This document shows positions 49,840-58,262 of a stretch of DNA of 64,000 nt, piece by piece. The stretch's first letter is position 1. Every line of letters begins with the position of its first letter. Below the pieces are notes generated by a model that was not told the origin of the DNA, did not search any database, and saw only the letters and a program-made list of their open reading frames with translations. This DNA comes from an uncultured Negativicutes bacterium (GTDB lineage Bacteria > Bacillota > Negativicutes > Veillonellales > Megasphaeraceae), in assembly GCA_900752195.1 (NCBI GenBank), contig CAADUJ010000003.1, positions 1 to 64,000 of the forward strand, read 5' to 3'. Both the position numbers and the translations under genes were made by a program.

Positions 49840-50953
49840 GTATGATACCATTGCTTTTCGGCTGACGCTCATGGTCTTTATCCTGCTCTTTTTGACTATA
49901 GCCATTCTGCTGATACTGGTCAATAATCAGATGAATACACATTTTTCCCAATATTTGCAAATGAACCATATGATGATGGGCCATGGTGGGCGCATGATGC
50001 ACGGCTTTGCCGAAGAAACGTATATCAGTGCCGTTCACCAATCGCTCTTATGGGTAGGCTTGGGGATGGTCGTGCTCAGCGTCGCCATCAGCTATGTCGT
50101 CATCAAGGCCATGACTCGTCCCTTATCGACGTTGACAGAGGCAGTCCGCTCCATTGGCCGTGGCGATTATGGTAAGACCGTTCCCATTGAACGGCGCGAT
50201 GAAGTAGGACTTTTGTCGGAAACTTTTAATGATATGTCGCGGCAGCTTCAAAAAAATGATCATATGCGCCGTCAACTTTTTGCCAATATCGCTCATGAGC
50301 TACGGACACCGCTTGCTATTTTGCAAGGTAATCTGGAAGGAATGATTGATGATGTCATTCCGTGTGATAAAAAAATGCTCCTATCGATGGAAGATGAAAC
50401 GCTGCGACTCAGTCGTCTCGTTCAGGATTTGCGTGATTTGTCTTTAGCGGAAGTAAATGAGCTTGTTCTTCATAAGCAAAACATAGATATGAATACGCTC
50501 CTTCGCCGGGCCGTGAGTATGATGGAACCCCTTCTCGATGAAAAATCTCTTCATCTGACACTGCATCTGGAAGAACCGCTTCCTCTTGCTTCTATGGATC
50601 CTGACCGCATGAATCAAGTTATTTACAATATCTTGAATAATGCCATTCGCTATATACCTGATGGAAGTTCTATCGCTATTTATACGAAAGTCGTTACGCT
50701 TAATCAGAAACGGTATATTAAGACGATCATTTCTGATACAGGGCCTGGAATCAGTAAAGAAGATTTGAAACAAATTTTTCAATATTTTTATCGCGGTGAA
50801 AAGTCTCGCAACCGGCAAAGTGGTGGCAGTGGTATCGGCCTTGCCCTGGCACGACAGTTTGTCATCAGTCATGGCGGTACTATTGAAGCTTTCAGCACGG
50901 AAGGAAAAGGAACGTCTTTTGTCTTTCACATGCCGATAGATAGTCATTCGTAA
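49832..50953 (+). CDS. sensor histidine kinase with Met/His-rich sensor loop
   Basis: 373 residues. Two spans (about 11-31 and 70-93) enclose a short periplasmic loop of about 40 residues rich in Met and His (YLQMNHMMMGHGGRMMHG), then HAMP, the phospho-His in FANIAHELRTPLAIL, N-box YNILNNAIRY, G1 DTGPGI and G2 GSGIGLALA. Such a loop suits Cu(I) or Ag(I) sensing, like CusS-type kinases though much shorter (inference). CAGGAGG precedes ATG 49832. The stop is followed by the parS-containing terminator. Confidence 0.93.
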   Translation: MNKYDTIAFRLTLMVFILLFLTIAILLILVNNQMNTHFSQYLQMNHMMMGHGGRMMHGFAEETYISAVHQSLLWVGLGMVVLSVAISYVVIKAMTRPLSTLTEAVRSIGRGDYGKTVPIERRDEVGLLSETFNDMSRQLQKNDHMRRQLFANIAHELRTPLAILQGNLEGMIDDVIPCDKKMLLSMEDETLRLSRLVQDLRDLSLAEVNELVLHKQNIDMNTLLRRAVSMMEPLLDEKSLHLTLHLEEPLPLASMDPDRMNQVIYNILNNAIRYIPDGSSIAIYTKVVTLNQKRYIKTIISDTGPGISKEDLKQIFQYFYRGEKSRNRQSGGSGIGLALARQFVISHGGTIEAFSTEGKGTSFVFHMPIDSHS

Positions 50954-50966
50954 TACGATAAAAAAC

Positions 50967-51007
50967 CAGAGACGGAAATGTTTCACGTGAAACATTTTCC
51001 GTCTCTG
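50967..51007 (+). terminator. terminator hairpin built around a parS site
   Basis: CAGAGACGGAAATGTTTCAC (50967-50986) pairs with the following 21 bases to 51007 with a single bulge. The T-rich tail is TTCGTTTT. Its centre is a perfect parS. Confidence 0.75.
50979..50994. promoter_or_regulatory. parS centromere site 1
   Basis: TGTTTCACGTGAAACA, a perfect 16-base ParB-binding palindrome, 41 kb right of oriC. parA and parB are encoded 12 kb further right. Confidence 0.95.
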
Positions 51008-51070
51008 TTCGTTTTATGGTACAATGAAGATACGAATATACAGTAGTTAGTGCGTGTAAGGCGGTGTTGT

Positions 51071-51349
51071 ATGGAAGTTGTTTTTTCATCTCAGTTCATG
51101 TATTTCCTTCTTGCCATCAATGTCATTGCGTTTGCACTCATTGGTGTAGATCAGCACTACAGCAAAAAGGGAAAACGTATCGTACATGACGGTTATATTC
51201 TTATACTGGCTCTGATAGGCGGTAGCGTCGGCGCTTTTTTCGGTATTTATATATTTGATCATCGCCGTCAGAATAAGGTCGTAAAATATGGAATTCTCGT
51301 CATTTACATCGTTCAATTTGCCTTAGGTGTGCGGTACGGACTTTTATAA
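51071..51349 (+). CDS. DUF1294-family small membrane protein
   Basis: 92 residues with three or four spans: N-terminal span, IGVDQHYSKKGKRIV loop, then LALIGGSVGAFFGIYIFDHR (the conserved Gly-rich block of DUF1294), and HRRQNKVVKY. Function unknown. AAGGCGGTG selects ATG 51071. A TGGTACAAT extended -10 lies at 51017-51025. Confidence 0.88.
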   Translation: MEVVFSSQFMYFLLAINVIAFALIGVDQHYSKKGKRIVHDGYILILALIGGSVGAFFGIYIFDHRRQNKVVKYGILVIYIVQFALGVRYGLL

Positions 51350-51350
51350 G

Positions 51351-51392
51351 GCAACTAAAAAAGGAGCTCATGAGAGCTCCTTTTTTGGTTGC
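51351..51392. terminator. bidirectional terminator between DUF1294 gene and copA
   Basis: GGAGCTC-ATGA-GAGCTCC with flanking A6/T6 and an outer GCAAC/GTTGC pair. Confidence 0.94.
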
Positions 51393-51405
51393 TTTTATGT
51401 GCGAA

Positions 51406-54246
51406 TCAGACTAATTCATAGCCTGCATCTGCAATGACCTTTTTAAATTCAGCTTGCGGAATGTCGCGGGTTGCTTCTACATCGGCTTTTTTGCCTTCCA
51501 GATCTACCGATACGGCGGTGACACCATCCATAGCGGATAATGCTTCATGGACGTGTTTCTGGCAGTGTGCGCACATCATGCCTTCAATGTGTAATGTTGT
51601 TTTCATGATTTCATCGTCTTCTTTCTTTGGTAAAATTTGAGTTACTGTATATCCAGCAGCTGTGATGACAGAATTCATTTGAGCTGTCTGAATCGGTTGG
51701 ATGCTGGCGACGTTGGCTTTCTTTGCGTCTAAATCGACGTGAACAGACGTGACACCTTTTATAGATTGTAATGCTTTCGTGACGGTGCTGACGCAGTGTT
51801 GGCACATCATACCTTCAATGGAAATCGTGTAGGCATGGGAGGGCACTGGAGAGGATGCACGTACCGTCGTTGTTTCTCCTATATTGTGAGAAGAAGCACT
51901 GCCGTCGGAGCTATTTGTTTCACGTGAAACATAGGCAGTGCCGTGGTCGACGTGGAAGAAACGGAGTCGTAATGCATTCATGCATACGGTAAAGCTGCTA
52001 AGGCTCATGGCAGCAGCACCCATCATAGGATTCAGGTGGATTCCATAAGGAATGTACAGGACACCGGCTGCTAACGGAATGCAAATGGCATTGTAGAAGA
52101 AGGCCCAAAACAGATTTTCTTTGATATTTCGCAGAACGGCTTTGCTGAGCTTAACGGCTGTTACGGCATCTAAAAGGTCATTGCGCATGAGAACGGCATC
52201 AGCGCTTTCAATAGCTACATCTGTTCCGGCACCGATGGCAATGCCTAAATCTGCTTTTGCCAGAGCGGGCGCATCGTTGATGCCATCGCCAATCATAGCG
52301 ACTTTATGTCCCTGAGCCTGTAAGGCTGCAATATGCGTTTCTTTATCTTGTGGCAATACTTCTGCGATGACCTTTGGAATATGGAGACGTGTCCGAATGG
52401 CTTCTGCAGTCCGTTTATTATCACCTGTCAGCATGACTACGTCAATGCCCATTTTGGCAAATTCAGAAATGGCCTTGGCACTGCTTGCTTTTTCCATATC
52501 AGCAGCGGCAATGATGCCAATGACGCCGTCATCGTTGGCAAATACAAGCGGCGTTTTGCCTTCATCGGCAAGACGGGATACGTCATCTGTCCAAGGGCCT
52601 GTAGGAATATGTTTATCTTCCATGAGACGGGCGTTGCCAGCATAATAGTGGACGCCGTTATAGGTTGCTTCAATGCCTTTTCCAAAGAGGGCTTTAAAAT
52701 CAGAGACAGGTCCTGGCGTAATGTGGTGATTCTTAGTATACGTCATAATCGATTCAGCTAACGGATGTTCGCTCCCCTGTTCTAAAGCAGCTGCAATAGT
52801 AAGTAGACTTTCTTCTGTACCTGTAAAAGCCAGAACATTTGTCACCTGAGGACGACCTTCTGTTATGGTACCCGTCTTATCCATGACAACGGTATCAATG
52901 GAATGGGCAATTTCCAGGGCTTCCCCAGATTTGATGAGGATGCCATTTTCCGCGCCCTTACCCGTACCTACCATAATGGCAACCGGTGTAGCCAGACCTA
53001 AGGCACACGGGCAGGAGATGACAAGAACGGAAATGGCTGTCGAAAAGGCAAATTCTGCTGTAGCGCCTAGGAGAAAATACCAAATGAGTCCGGTTATGAC
53101 GGCAATGGTAATGACGACTGGGACGAAGATACCTGAAATCGTATCGGCTAATTTTGCAATCGGTGCCTTGCTGGCGCTAGCTTCGTCGACGAGTTTGATA
53201 ATTTGATTGATCGTCGTATCTTTCCCGACGCGACGGGCCGTAAAATGAATAAATCCTGTCTTATTGAGCGTAGCTGACGTAACAGAGTCACCGACTTGTT
53301 TTTCTACAGGAATACTTTCACCTGTAATGGCCGATTCATCTATACTCGTAGAGCCTTCTGTAATCATTCCGTCAGCAGGAATGTTTTCGCCGGGACGAAC
53401 GATGATTTCATCGCCAATAGCCAGATCTTCGACAGGAATGACGACTTCCGTGCCGTTACGCAGGACTGTAGCTTCCTTTGGCGCTAAATCCATAAGTCGT
53501 TCTACGGCTTTGCTCGTCTTTCCTTTTGAAAGGGCTTCAAGGTATTTGCCAATATCGATGAGCGTGACAATCATGCCAGCCGATTCAAAATACAGGTTTG
53601 TACTGTATGTGGCGACGAGGCTCCAGTCACCGTGTCCCATGCCCCAACTCATACGGAAAATGGCAAAGACGCCATAGACGGCAGCTGCCATAGACCCAAG
53701 TCCTACGAGGGTATCCATATTCGGGGCACCGTGGGCTAATGTCTTAAAACCGTTTATATAGTATTTCCGGTTTATATACATAATAGGCAAAATGAGTAAG
53801 AATTGCGTGAACGCATACGTAATAGCGTTGGCATCACCGTGAAATATTGTGGCGACAATGGAGGGAACAGGTATGCCGAGGTACATGTTGAACATCTGGT
53901 GCATGGCGATGTACATGACTGGAATGAGGAAGACGACAGACCAGATAAGGCGCTTTTTGATGGATTCCGTTTCTTTGCGGGCTATATCGGCCATGGTGAC
54001 TTTTTTTGCAGGAGCCGAGCTGGTGTTTCCCCCTCCATCGAGGGATGCACCGTATCCTGCATCGGTAACGGCGTTGACAATATCTGACGACGATACCTTT
54101 TTATCATCATATGACACTTGCATGCTGTTCGTCAGTAAATTGACGGTTACCTGATCCATACCATCCAGTTTCTGGACGGCTTTTTCGACGCGGTTTGAGC
54201 AGGCAGAACAACTCATACCAGTGATCAAGTATTTTTCTTTTTTCAT
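51406..54246 (-). CDS. copA: copper-translocating P-type ATPase with C-terminal HMA domains
   Basis: 946 residues. N-terminal HMA domain with GMSCSACSNR (about 10-19), eight membrane spans including the CPC of ISCPCALGLATP, actuator SAITGES, phosphorylation DKTGTITEG, EHPLAES and GDGINDAPALAKAD. After the usual end (around residue 770) a polar linker leads into two more HMA domains, GMMCQHC (about 812) and GMMCAHC (about 890). Exports Cu(I) from the cytoplasm. Extra metal domains are usually N-terminal, so the C-terminal pair is unusual and looks like a fused CopZ; an internal ATG at 51606 could also yield a 66-residue CopZ-like protein. TAGGTGAT lies before ATG 54246, eight bases after csoR. 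A perfect parS lies in the linker coding sequence. Confidence 0.96.
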   Translation of the reverse strand: MKKEKYLITGMSCSACSNRVEKAVQKLDGMDQVTVNLLTNSMQVSYDDKKVSSSDIVNAVTDAGYGASLDGGGNTSSAPAKKVTMADIARKETESIKKRLIWSVVFLIPVMYIAMHQMFNMYLGIPVPSIVATIFHGDANAITYAFTQFLLILPIMYINRKYYINGFKTLAHGAPNMDTLVGLGSMAAAVYGVFAIFRMSWGMGHGDWSLVATYSTNLYFESAGMIVTLIDIGKYLEALSKGKTSKAVERLMDLAPKEATVLRNGTEVVIPVEDLAIGDEIIVRPGENIPADGMITEGSTSIDESAITGESIPVEKQVGDSVTSATLNKTGFIHFTARRVGKDTTINQIIKLVDEASASKAPIAKLADTISGIFVPVVITIAVITGLIWYFLLGATAEFAFSTAISVLVISCPCALGLATPVAIMVGTGKGAENGILIKSGEALEIAHSIDTVVMDKTGTITEGRPQVTNVLAFTGTEESLLTIAAALEQGSEHPLAESIMTYTKNHHITPGPVSDFKALFGKGIEATYNGVHYYAGNARLMEDKHIPTGPWTDDVSRLADEGKTPLVFANDDGVIGIIAAADMEKASSAKAISEFAKMGIDVVMLTGDNKRTAEAIRTRLHIPKVIAEVLPQDKETHIAALQAQGHKVAMIGDGINDAPALAKADLGIAIGAGTDVAIESADAVLMRNDLLDAVTAVKLSKAVLRNIKENLFWAFFYNAICIPLAAGVLYIPYGIHLNPMMGAAAMSLSSFTVCMNALRLRFFHVDHGTAYVSRETNSSDGSASSHNIGETTTVRASSPVPSHAYTISIEGMMCQHCVSTVTKALQSIKGVTSVHVDLDAKKANVASIQPIQTAQMNSVITAAGYTVTQILPKKEDDEIMKTTLHIEGMMCAHCQKHVHEALSAMDGVTAVSVDLEGKKADVEATRDIPQAEFKKVIADAGYELV
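51916..51931. promoter_or_regulatory. parS centromere site 2, inside copA
   Basis: TGTTTCACGTGAAACA, perfect, encoding part of the linker (YVSRET on the minus strand). It lies 937 bases from site 1. Confidence 0.95.
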
Positions 54247-54254
54247 GATATCAC

Positions 54255-54587
54255 CTACTTCATAAGCTTTTGTAACATTGTAACGAGTTCATCGACGACT
54301 TCATCATTTCCTGACCGAATGTCGTCAACAACGCAGGATTTTATATGGGAGCTCAAGAGCTCTTTGTTGAAACTGTTCAAGGCAGATTGGACGGCACTGA
54401 CCTGCATCAATATATCAACACAGTAGCGATCGTGTTCGACCATATTGCGTATGCCGCGAATCTGGCCTTCGATGCGATTGAGTCGACAAATGAGGCTGCG
54501 GTATTCTTTGCCGTCTTTGTCGCGATATTTGTGCTTCATGCCTGAACAGGCACAGCTATGGGCAGACAGTTTTTTTTCTTCTTCCAT
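54255..54587 (-). CDS. csoR: CsoR-family copper-sensing repressor
   Basis: 110 residues, all-helical CsoR/DUF156. LICRLNRIEGQIRGIRNMVEHDRYCVDILMQVSAV (read in part) carries the first ligand Cys in RYCVDIL; the His-Cys pair is in SSHIKSCVVDD. A Cys/His-rich N-terminal extension (SAHSCACSGMKHKY) is present. Cu(I) binding releases it from the operator and derepresses csoR-copA. AAGGAGT precedes ATG 54587. Confidence 0.95.
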   Translation of the reverse strand: MEEEKKLSAHSCACSGMKHKYRDKDGKEYRSLICRLNRIEGQIRGIRNMVEHDRYCVDILMQVSAVQSALNSFNKELLSSHIKSCVVDDIRSGNDEVVDELVTMLQKLMK

Positions 54588-54620
54588 GATCGTACTCCTT
54601 CATTGCTATATGATACCAAT

Positions 54621-54637
54621 ATACCCTATTGGGGTAT
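54621..54637. promoter_or_regulatory. CsoR operator 2
   Basis: ATACCCTATTGGGGTAT, an ATACCC-N5-GGGTAT type element near the predicted transcription start. Confidence 0.75.
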
Positions 54638-54645
54638 CTGGACAT

Positions 54646-54674
54646 ATCATATACCCATACGGGGTATATGTCAA
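54646..54674 (-). promoter_or_regulatory. csoR-copA promoter with operator 1 in the spacer
   Basis: Minus strand TTGACA (54674-54669), 17 bases, TATGAT (54651-54646). The spacer region holds CATATACCC-ATACG-GGGTATATG (54648-54670), perfect 9-base arms with the G-tract centre typical of CsoR sites. Confidence 0.9.
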
Positions 54675-54864
54675 GAAGAATGATACATATTTTCAAAATA
54701 AGAAGAGCTTTTTCATAGCGATAAGATATAAAAGAGAAAAAAATAGTGAATTTACTGAAATAAGGAAATATATATCTTGTCATGAGTCATAACTCATAAA
54801 AGTAGAAAAAACGTCTGAAAAGAGGCAAATAAAAAGATGAATAAATCAACTAATTGAAAAAAAA

Positions 54865-54894
54865 TAAGCTGTAACCTTTACGGGTTACAGCTTA
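54865..54894 (-). terminator. terminator of the OmpH-like gene
   Basis: TAAGCTGTAACC (54865-54876) pairs with GGGTTACAGCTTA (54882-54894), with a long T-run on the minus strand. Confidence 0.92.
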
Positions 54895-54904
54895 CGATAT
54901 GCGA

Positions 54905-55333
54905 TTATTTTAAAAGTTTTGCAACTTCTTCGGTCTGGTCTGTTGCGTTATTTGCACCAGCAATGATGGCACCTTGCGCAACGATGCAATCAAGGTTTTT
55001 ATCCTTGCGTACTTGTTCTACTTTGTTGACTACATCTTTTTCAATAGGAACGATGAGGCTGTTTTCAAGTTTGCTCAAATTCTGAGCGAGCTGACGGCCC
55101 AATTCCTGTTTTTCCTTATCTGTCTTCAAGGTAGGCGCTTTTTTAGCAAATTCCTGATTAGCATTTTTGATAGCAGACTGCATCTGTGCACTTACTTTGG
55201 GGAAGTCTTTGTGAGACTGTACGAGGGTGTCAAAATTGACATAGCCAACACCTGCAGCAAAAGCAGAAGAAGCGGCAATCATGCTCATCATCCCTACTAC
55301 GGCAAGGGAAGCCAGTTGTTTTTTTAATTTCAT
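54905..55333 (-). CDS. OmpH/Skp-family periplasmic chaperone
   Basis: 142 residues. Signal peptide (1-27, ending AFA), then VGYVNFDTLVQSHKDFPKVSAQMQSAI, a helical coiled-coil arm of about 70 residues and a LDCIVAQGAIIAGANNATDQTEEVAKLL tail of the Skp body. Carries unfolded outer-membrane proteins across the periplasm, so it implies an outer membrane. AAGGAGGAAAATAG precedes ATG 55333; the extension to 55360 covers the ribosome site. Confidence 0.9.
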   Translation of the reverse strand: MKLKKQLASLAVVGMMSMIAASSAFAAGVGYVNFDTLVQSHKDFPKVSAQMQSAIKNANQEFAKKAPTLKTDKEKQELGRQLAQNLSKLENSLIVPIEKDVVNKVEQVRKDKNLDCIVAQGAIIAGANNATDQTEEVAKLLK

Positions 55334-55442
55334 TCTATTTTCCTCCTTGATACTCACCAATATAAGGGTGCTATCTGATAAGTAATTATATCAGAATAAT
55401 TTAAAAAGTACAATGTCTGTGACGATACTGTGATAAATTTTT

Positions 55443-55898
55443 CTATTTGTTCTCATTATTTTCGTTATCATTATGGATGGAATGGCCTTGTCCGTCTTCG
55501 GAGGTATCCTCAACGGCAACATCGTCATCTTTTATATAGATATATTTATCTTTTTTTAACTTATCGATGATTTCAGGAGCCATAGTCAGGAGTTTTTGGA
55601 ATGCCGATGCCTGATAGCCGTCTTTTTTGATGGAAAACATTTCAACGCGATCGCCCTTGATGACGAGGACTGCTGTCGGCTCCATTTTTGCACCACCGCC
55701 GCCACCAGCCGATTGACGGCCTGTTTCAGTCTTTCCATTCAGACCGCCTGTGCCAAAGCCAAAGCTTATATCGACAAAGGGCACGAGGATGCAGTCGCCA
55801 ATATGAACGGCTTCGCCGACGACCGTTTCCACTTTAATCATATCTTTAAAGTTTTCAAAAATCGTTTCCAAGTTGTTCTTGATGTATGCGTTATCCAT
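55443..55898 (-). CDS. GerW/YtfJ-family protein
   Basis: 151 residues. YIKNNLETIFENFKDMIKVETVVGEAV, VPFVDISFGFGTGG, a Gly-rich loop (AGGGGGAK) and MEPTAVLVIKGDRVEMF, as in sporulation protein YtfJ/GerW. In Bacillus the protein acts in spore germination and pairs with ytfI (DUF2953), which overlaps it here by eight bases. The acidic tail (DDDVAVEDTSEDG) is extra. The lineage is generally non-sporing, so this is a retained ancestral gene with another or unknown role. Confidence 0.9.
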   Translation of the reverse strand: MDNAYIKNNLETIFENFKDMIKVETVVGEAVHIGDCILVPFVDISFGFGTGGLNGKTETGRQSAGGGGGAKMEPTAVLVIKGDRVEMFSIKKDGYQASAFQKLLTMAPEIIDKLKKDKYIYIKDDDVAVEDTSEDGQGHSIHNDNENNENK

Positions 55899-56589
55899 GA
55901 GAGAGTTCCTTTCTCCGCTGTCTCTGGCGGTTCAATAAGGAGCGCATCGGTTTCGATACGATGAATGAAACGGCATATCCGAGAAGGACACCACCATAAA
56001 TGTGGCCTCTAAGGGTCATCTTGCACGTATATTCTTCGTGAAAATAGGTAAAGTTCAAGCCTCCTGCATCGGGAGGGAAAAGGGCGTACATGATAGCAGC
56101 CGCATAGCCTGTCTGATGTGGACAGGGAAGGCCTAACGTTCCTGAAAAGCGACAGGAACGTATCCGGGAATGATAGAGCGTATTTCCTACAAAGGTGCCT
56201 AAGGCTGTGAGAAACGGTTCTTGCAGGACATAGGGTTTCCACCAGAATGCATCGTCATGGTGTGCAGGAGGTGTTTCTTCATCCAGTGCCTTTTTGATGA
56301 CGTCTTCCGTAAGAGGCTCTTCTTCTTGCCGGTCTGGCGCTGTTTCTACAGATGAAGGGGGTCCCTTTTGTGATACGTCCTTTTCTTTCCATGCCACTAT
56401 ATAATGGCGCTCAGGCCGCTCGCCAAAGCGATACGACCAGGTATAACTGAAACCCTGATCGGCCCATGAAAGAGACCACTCGATGTAAAAGGGCGACGTC
56501 ATATCGACGTAGACCTGATACGAAAGCGGAACGAAAAGGATGACGACGAGGGCCATGATGAGAATGGTACTGATGGCAACTGCTACCAT
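55891..56589 (-). CDS. DUF2953-family (YtfI-like) membrane-anchored protein
   Basis: 232 residues. One N-terminal span (about 1-25) followed by VYVDMTSPFYIEWSLSWADQGFSYTW, the beta-rich DUF2953 domain, and a C-terminal hydrophobic stretch (VLLGYAVSFIVSKPM). Partner of GerW. AGGA about nine bases before selects ATG 56589 over the GTG at 56598. It starts 12 bases after the flavin oxidoreductase stop. Confidence 0.82.
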   Translation of the reverse strand: MVAVAISTILIMALVVILFVPLSYQVYVDMTSPFYIEWSLSWADQGFSYTWSYRFGERPERHYIVAWKEKDVSQKGPPSSVETAPDRQEEEPLTEDVIKKALDEETPPAHHDDAFWWKPYVLQEPFLTALGTFVGNTLYHSRIRSCRFSGTLGLPCPHQTGYAAAIMYALFPPDAGGLNFTYFHEEYTCKMTLRGHIYGGVLLGYAVSFIVSKPMRSLLNRQRQRRKELSHG

Positions 56590-56600
56590 AGCTGTCACTC

Positions 56601-57713
56601 CTATGATTCAGACGTTTCGTTCTTGTGGAAAATACAATCTACATCGGTATCGCCGAAGCAACGGGAACAGGAAATGCACGTTGCTGGTTCCCGATTACCT
56701 TCCTTCCACCGCTTCAGGAGACCTGGCTCGCGGAGGAAGGGGCGACAGAGGGAAATAAAGGCTAAATCTGTCGTTTCCAGAGCCTTTTCCAATTCGTTGA
56801 CATCACGCCAGCCGCCGACGACACCTACATCGGTTTTCCCTTTTAGTGCCGTTGCGGCCGCTTTTGCATAGGACGCAAAATACATGGGTTCTTTCGTTCG
56901 TCTGATGGCACGAATCGGCCCCTTACGAGGAAGTGAAGCTGAGCTGCCGCCACTAACTTCGATGGCATTGACACCGTCTTCTGCAAGCCATGTCATGACG
57001 GTCTGGCTTTCTTCTGGCGTCATGCCTTCTTCTTTCATGAAGTCGCCGCTGTTGATTTTAACCCATACGGGATAGGAAGGACCGACGGCATTGCAGATGG
57101 CAGCGATGCATTGACGGAGGAAGCGGGCCCTGTTTTCCAGAGATCCGCCGTATTCATCGGTTCGCTGATTGAAATAAGGCGTCAGGAATTTGCTGGCTAA
57201 ATAGCCGTGGGCACCGTGGAATTGAATGCCGTCAAAACCGGCTTCTACGGCTCGGTGGGCCGCATTGGCTATGTCGCGGACAAGACCTTCAATCTGTTCC
57301 TTTGAGAGAGCTACCGATTCCTGTACGTGACGGCCCATTTTTTCGGGAACGCCGCTAGGGCTGATAATGATGCGGTTTTCTCCTTCAGGTACTAAAATAG
57401 CTGAGCCCATGACGACGAGCTGCGCTATGATTTTTCCACCTTTTTCATGGACAAATTGGGTCAATTCCTTTAAAGGAGCGATGCAACTGTCATCATCTAA
57501 CAAAAGCTGATGATGCTGATGCGGCTCTACTTTGGATGTGCCAATCATGCCGGTAATGATAATGCCGACACCACCAGAAACGAGGTCACCATACATGGTA
57601 AATAGTCTCTTTCTTGGATGCCCCTGCTCATCGGCCATTCCCTCAAACGTTGCAGAACGGACGATAGGACAGGAGGCAGAAACGCCACCAATCGTACAAG
57701 AATCAAATAACAT
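56601..57713 (-). CDS. NADH:flavin oxidoreductase (old yellow enzyme family)
   Basis: 370 residues. FMN-binding TIM barrel: ATFEGMADEQGHP, GGVGIIITGMIG, AAHRAVEAGFDGIQFHGAHGYLASKFLTPYFNQRTDEYGGSLENR (short form GIQFHGAHGYLASKF and DEYGGSLENR with catalytic His), VGGWRDVNE. The C-terminus has a CISCSRCFGDTDVDC cluster of cysteines that resembles the Fe-S part of the larger 2,4-dienoyl-CoA reductase type, but only this short piece remains. Substrate (an enoate or enone) unknown. AAGAGGAG precedes ATG 57713. Confidence 0.92.
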   Translation of the reverse strand: MLFDSCTIGGVSASCPIVRSATFEGMADEQGHPRKRLFTMYGDLVSGGVGIIITGMIGTSKVEPHQHHQLLLDDDSCIAPLKELTQFVHEKGGKIIAQLVVMGSAILVPEGENRIIISPSGVPEKMGRHVQESVALSKEQIEGLVRDIANAAHRAVEAGFDGIQFHGAHGYLASKFLTPYFNQRTDEYGGSLENRARFLRQCIAAICNAVGPSYPVWVKINSGDFMKEEGMTPEESQTVMTWLAEDGVNAIEVSGGSSASLPRKGPIRAIRRTKEPMYFASYAKAAATALKGKTDVGVVGGWRDVNELEKALETTDLAFISLCRPFLREPGLLKRWKEGNREPATCISCSRCFGDTDVDCIFHKNETSES

Positions 57714-58174
57714 ACTATATCTCCTCTTTTAGTGTATTCTCAATACAAGATTCATATATGATACCATTATAAACTAAAATCTTTCCTATCACAACGGGCT
57801 GGCGTCGACGCTGTCGACGGGCTAAGGTGATACATAGATAGTAGGAAGTTTTGAGGCGTGAGATTTTTATATGTACGACGTGGTGGTAATTTCTGAGCCG
57901 GTAGATGATTAAACGACACAGCCGGCAAGCCAATCTAACAAAAAAAGAATAAAAAAGCAAACCTGGTTCGTTCGACTAAAATCAGCATTTAACAAAAAAA
58001 TAAAAAACTAGCAGGGACGACTCGCTTCGTTCTGCTGGCTATGGTCGTATATCCATGCCATAGCAAGGAAGAGGAAGGAAGCATAGCCGTAACTCTGTTG
58101 AATGACGATGACGCAGCCGTGGCGTGGATAGGTGGCTAGAGGCAGTAGACAAGACGCGAGCCGTCCCGGCGTCC
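57714..58174. other. gene-poor structured intergenic region
   Basis: About 460 bases without a credible gene. Visible structures: CGTCGAC-GCT-GTCGACG (57803-57819); GCTATGG...CCATAGC (58038-58064); AGCAG...CTGCT with inner ACGA/TTCGT (58010-58036) followed on the minus strand by a T-run, so it reads as a leftward terminator. A leftward small RNA from about 58170 to 58000 is possible, but no convincing promoter for it was found. Confidence 0.4.
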
Positions 58175-58202
58175 TTGTCATATGTCAAATATATTGTATA
58201 AT
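58175..58202 (+). promoter_or_regulatory. promoter of the DUF134-Mrp unit
   Basis: TTGTCA (58175-58180), 16 bases, TATAAT (58197-58202). Confidence 0.75.
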
Positions 58203-58262
58203 ATGGGTGTAGATAGTGAGTAGTCCTATCTCGTACCGTCAGAGTAAAGGAGGGGGTTTTCC

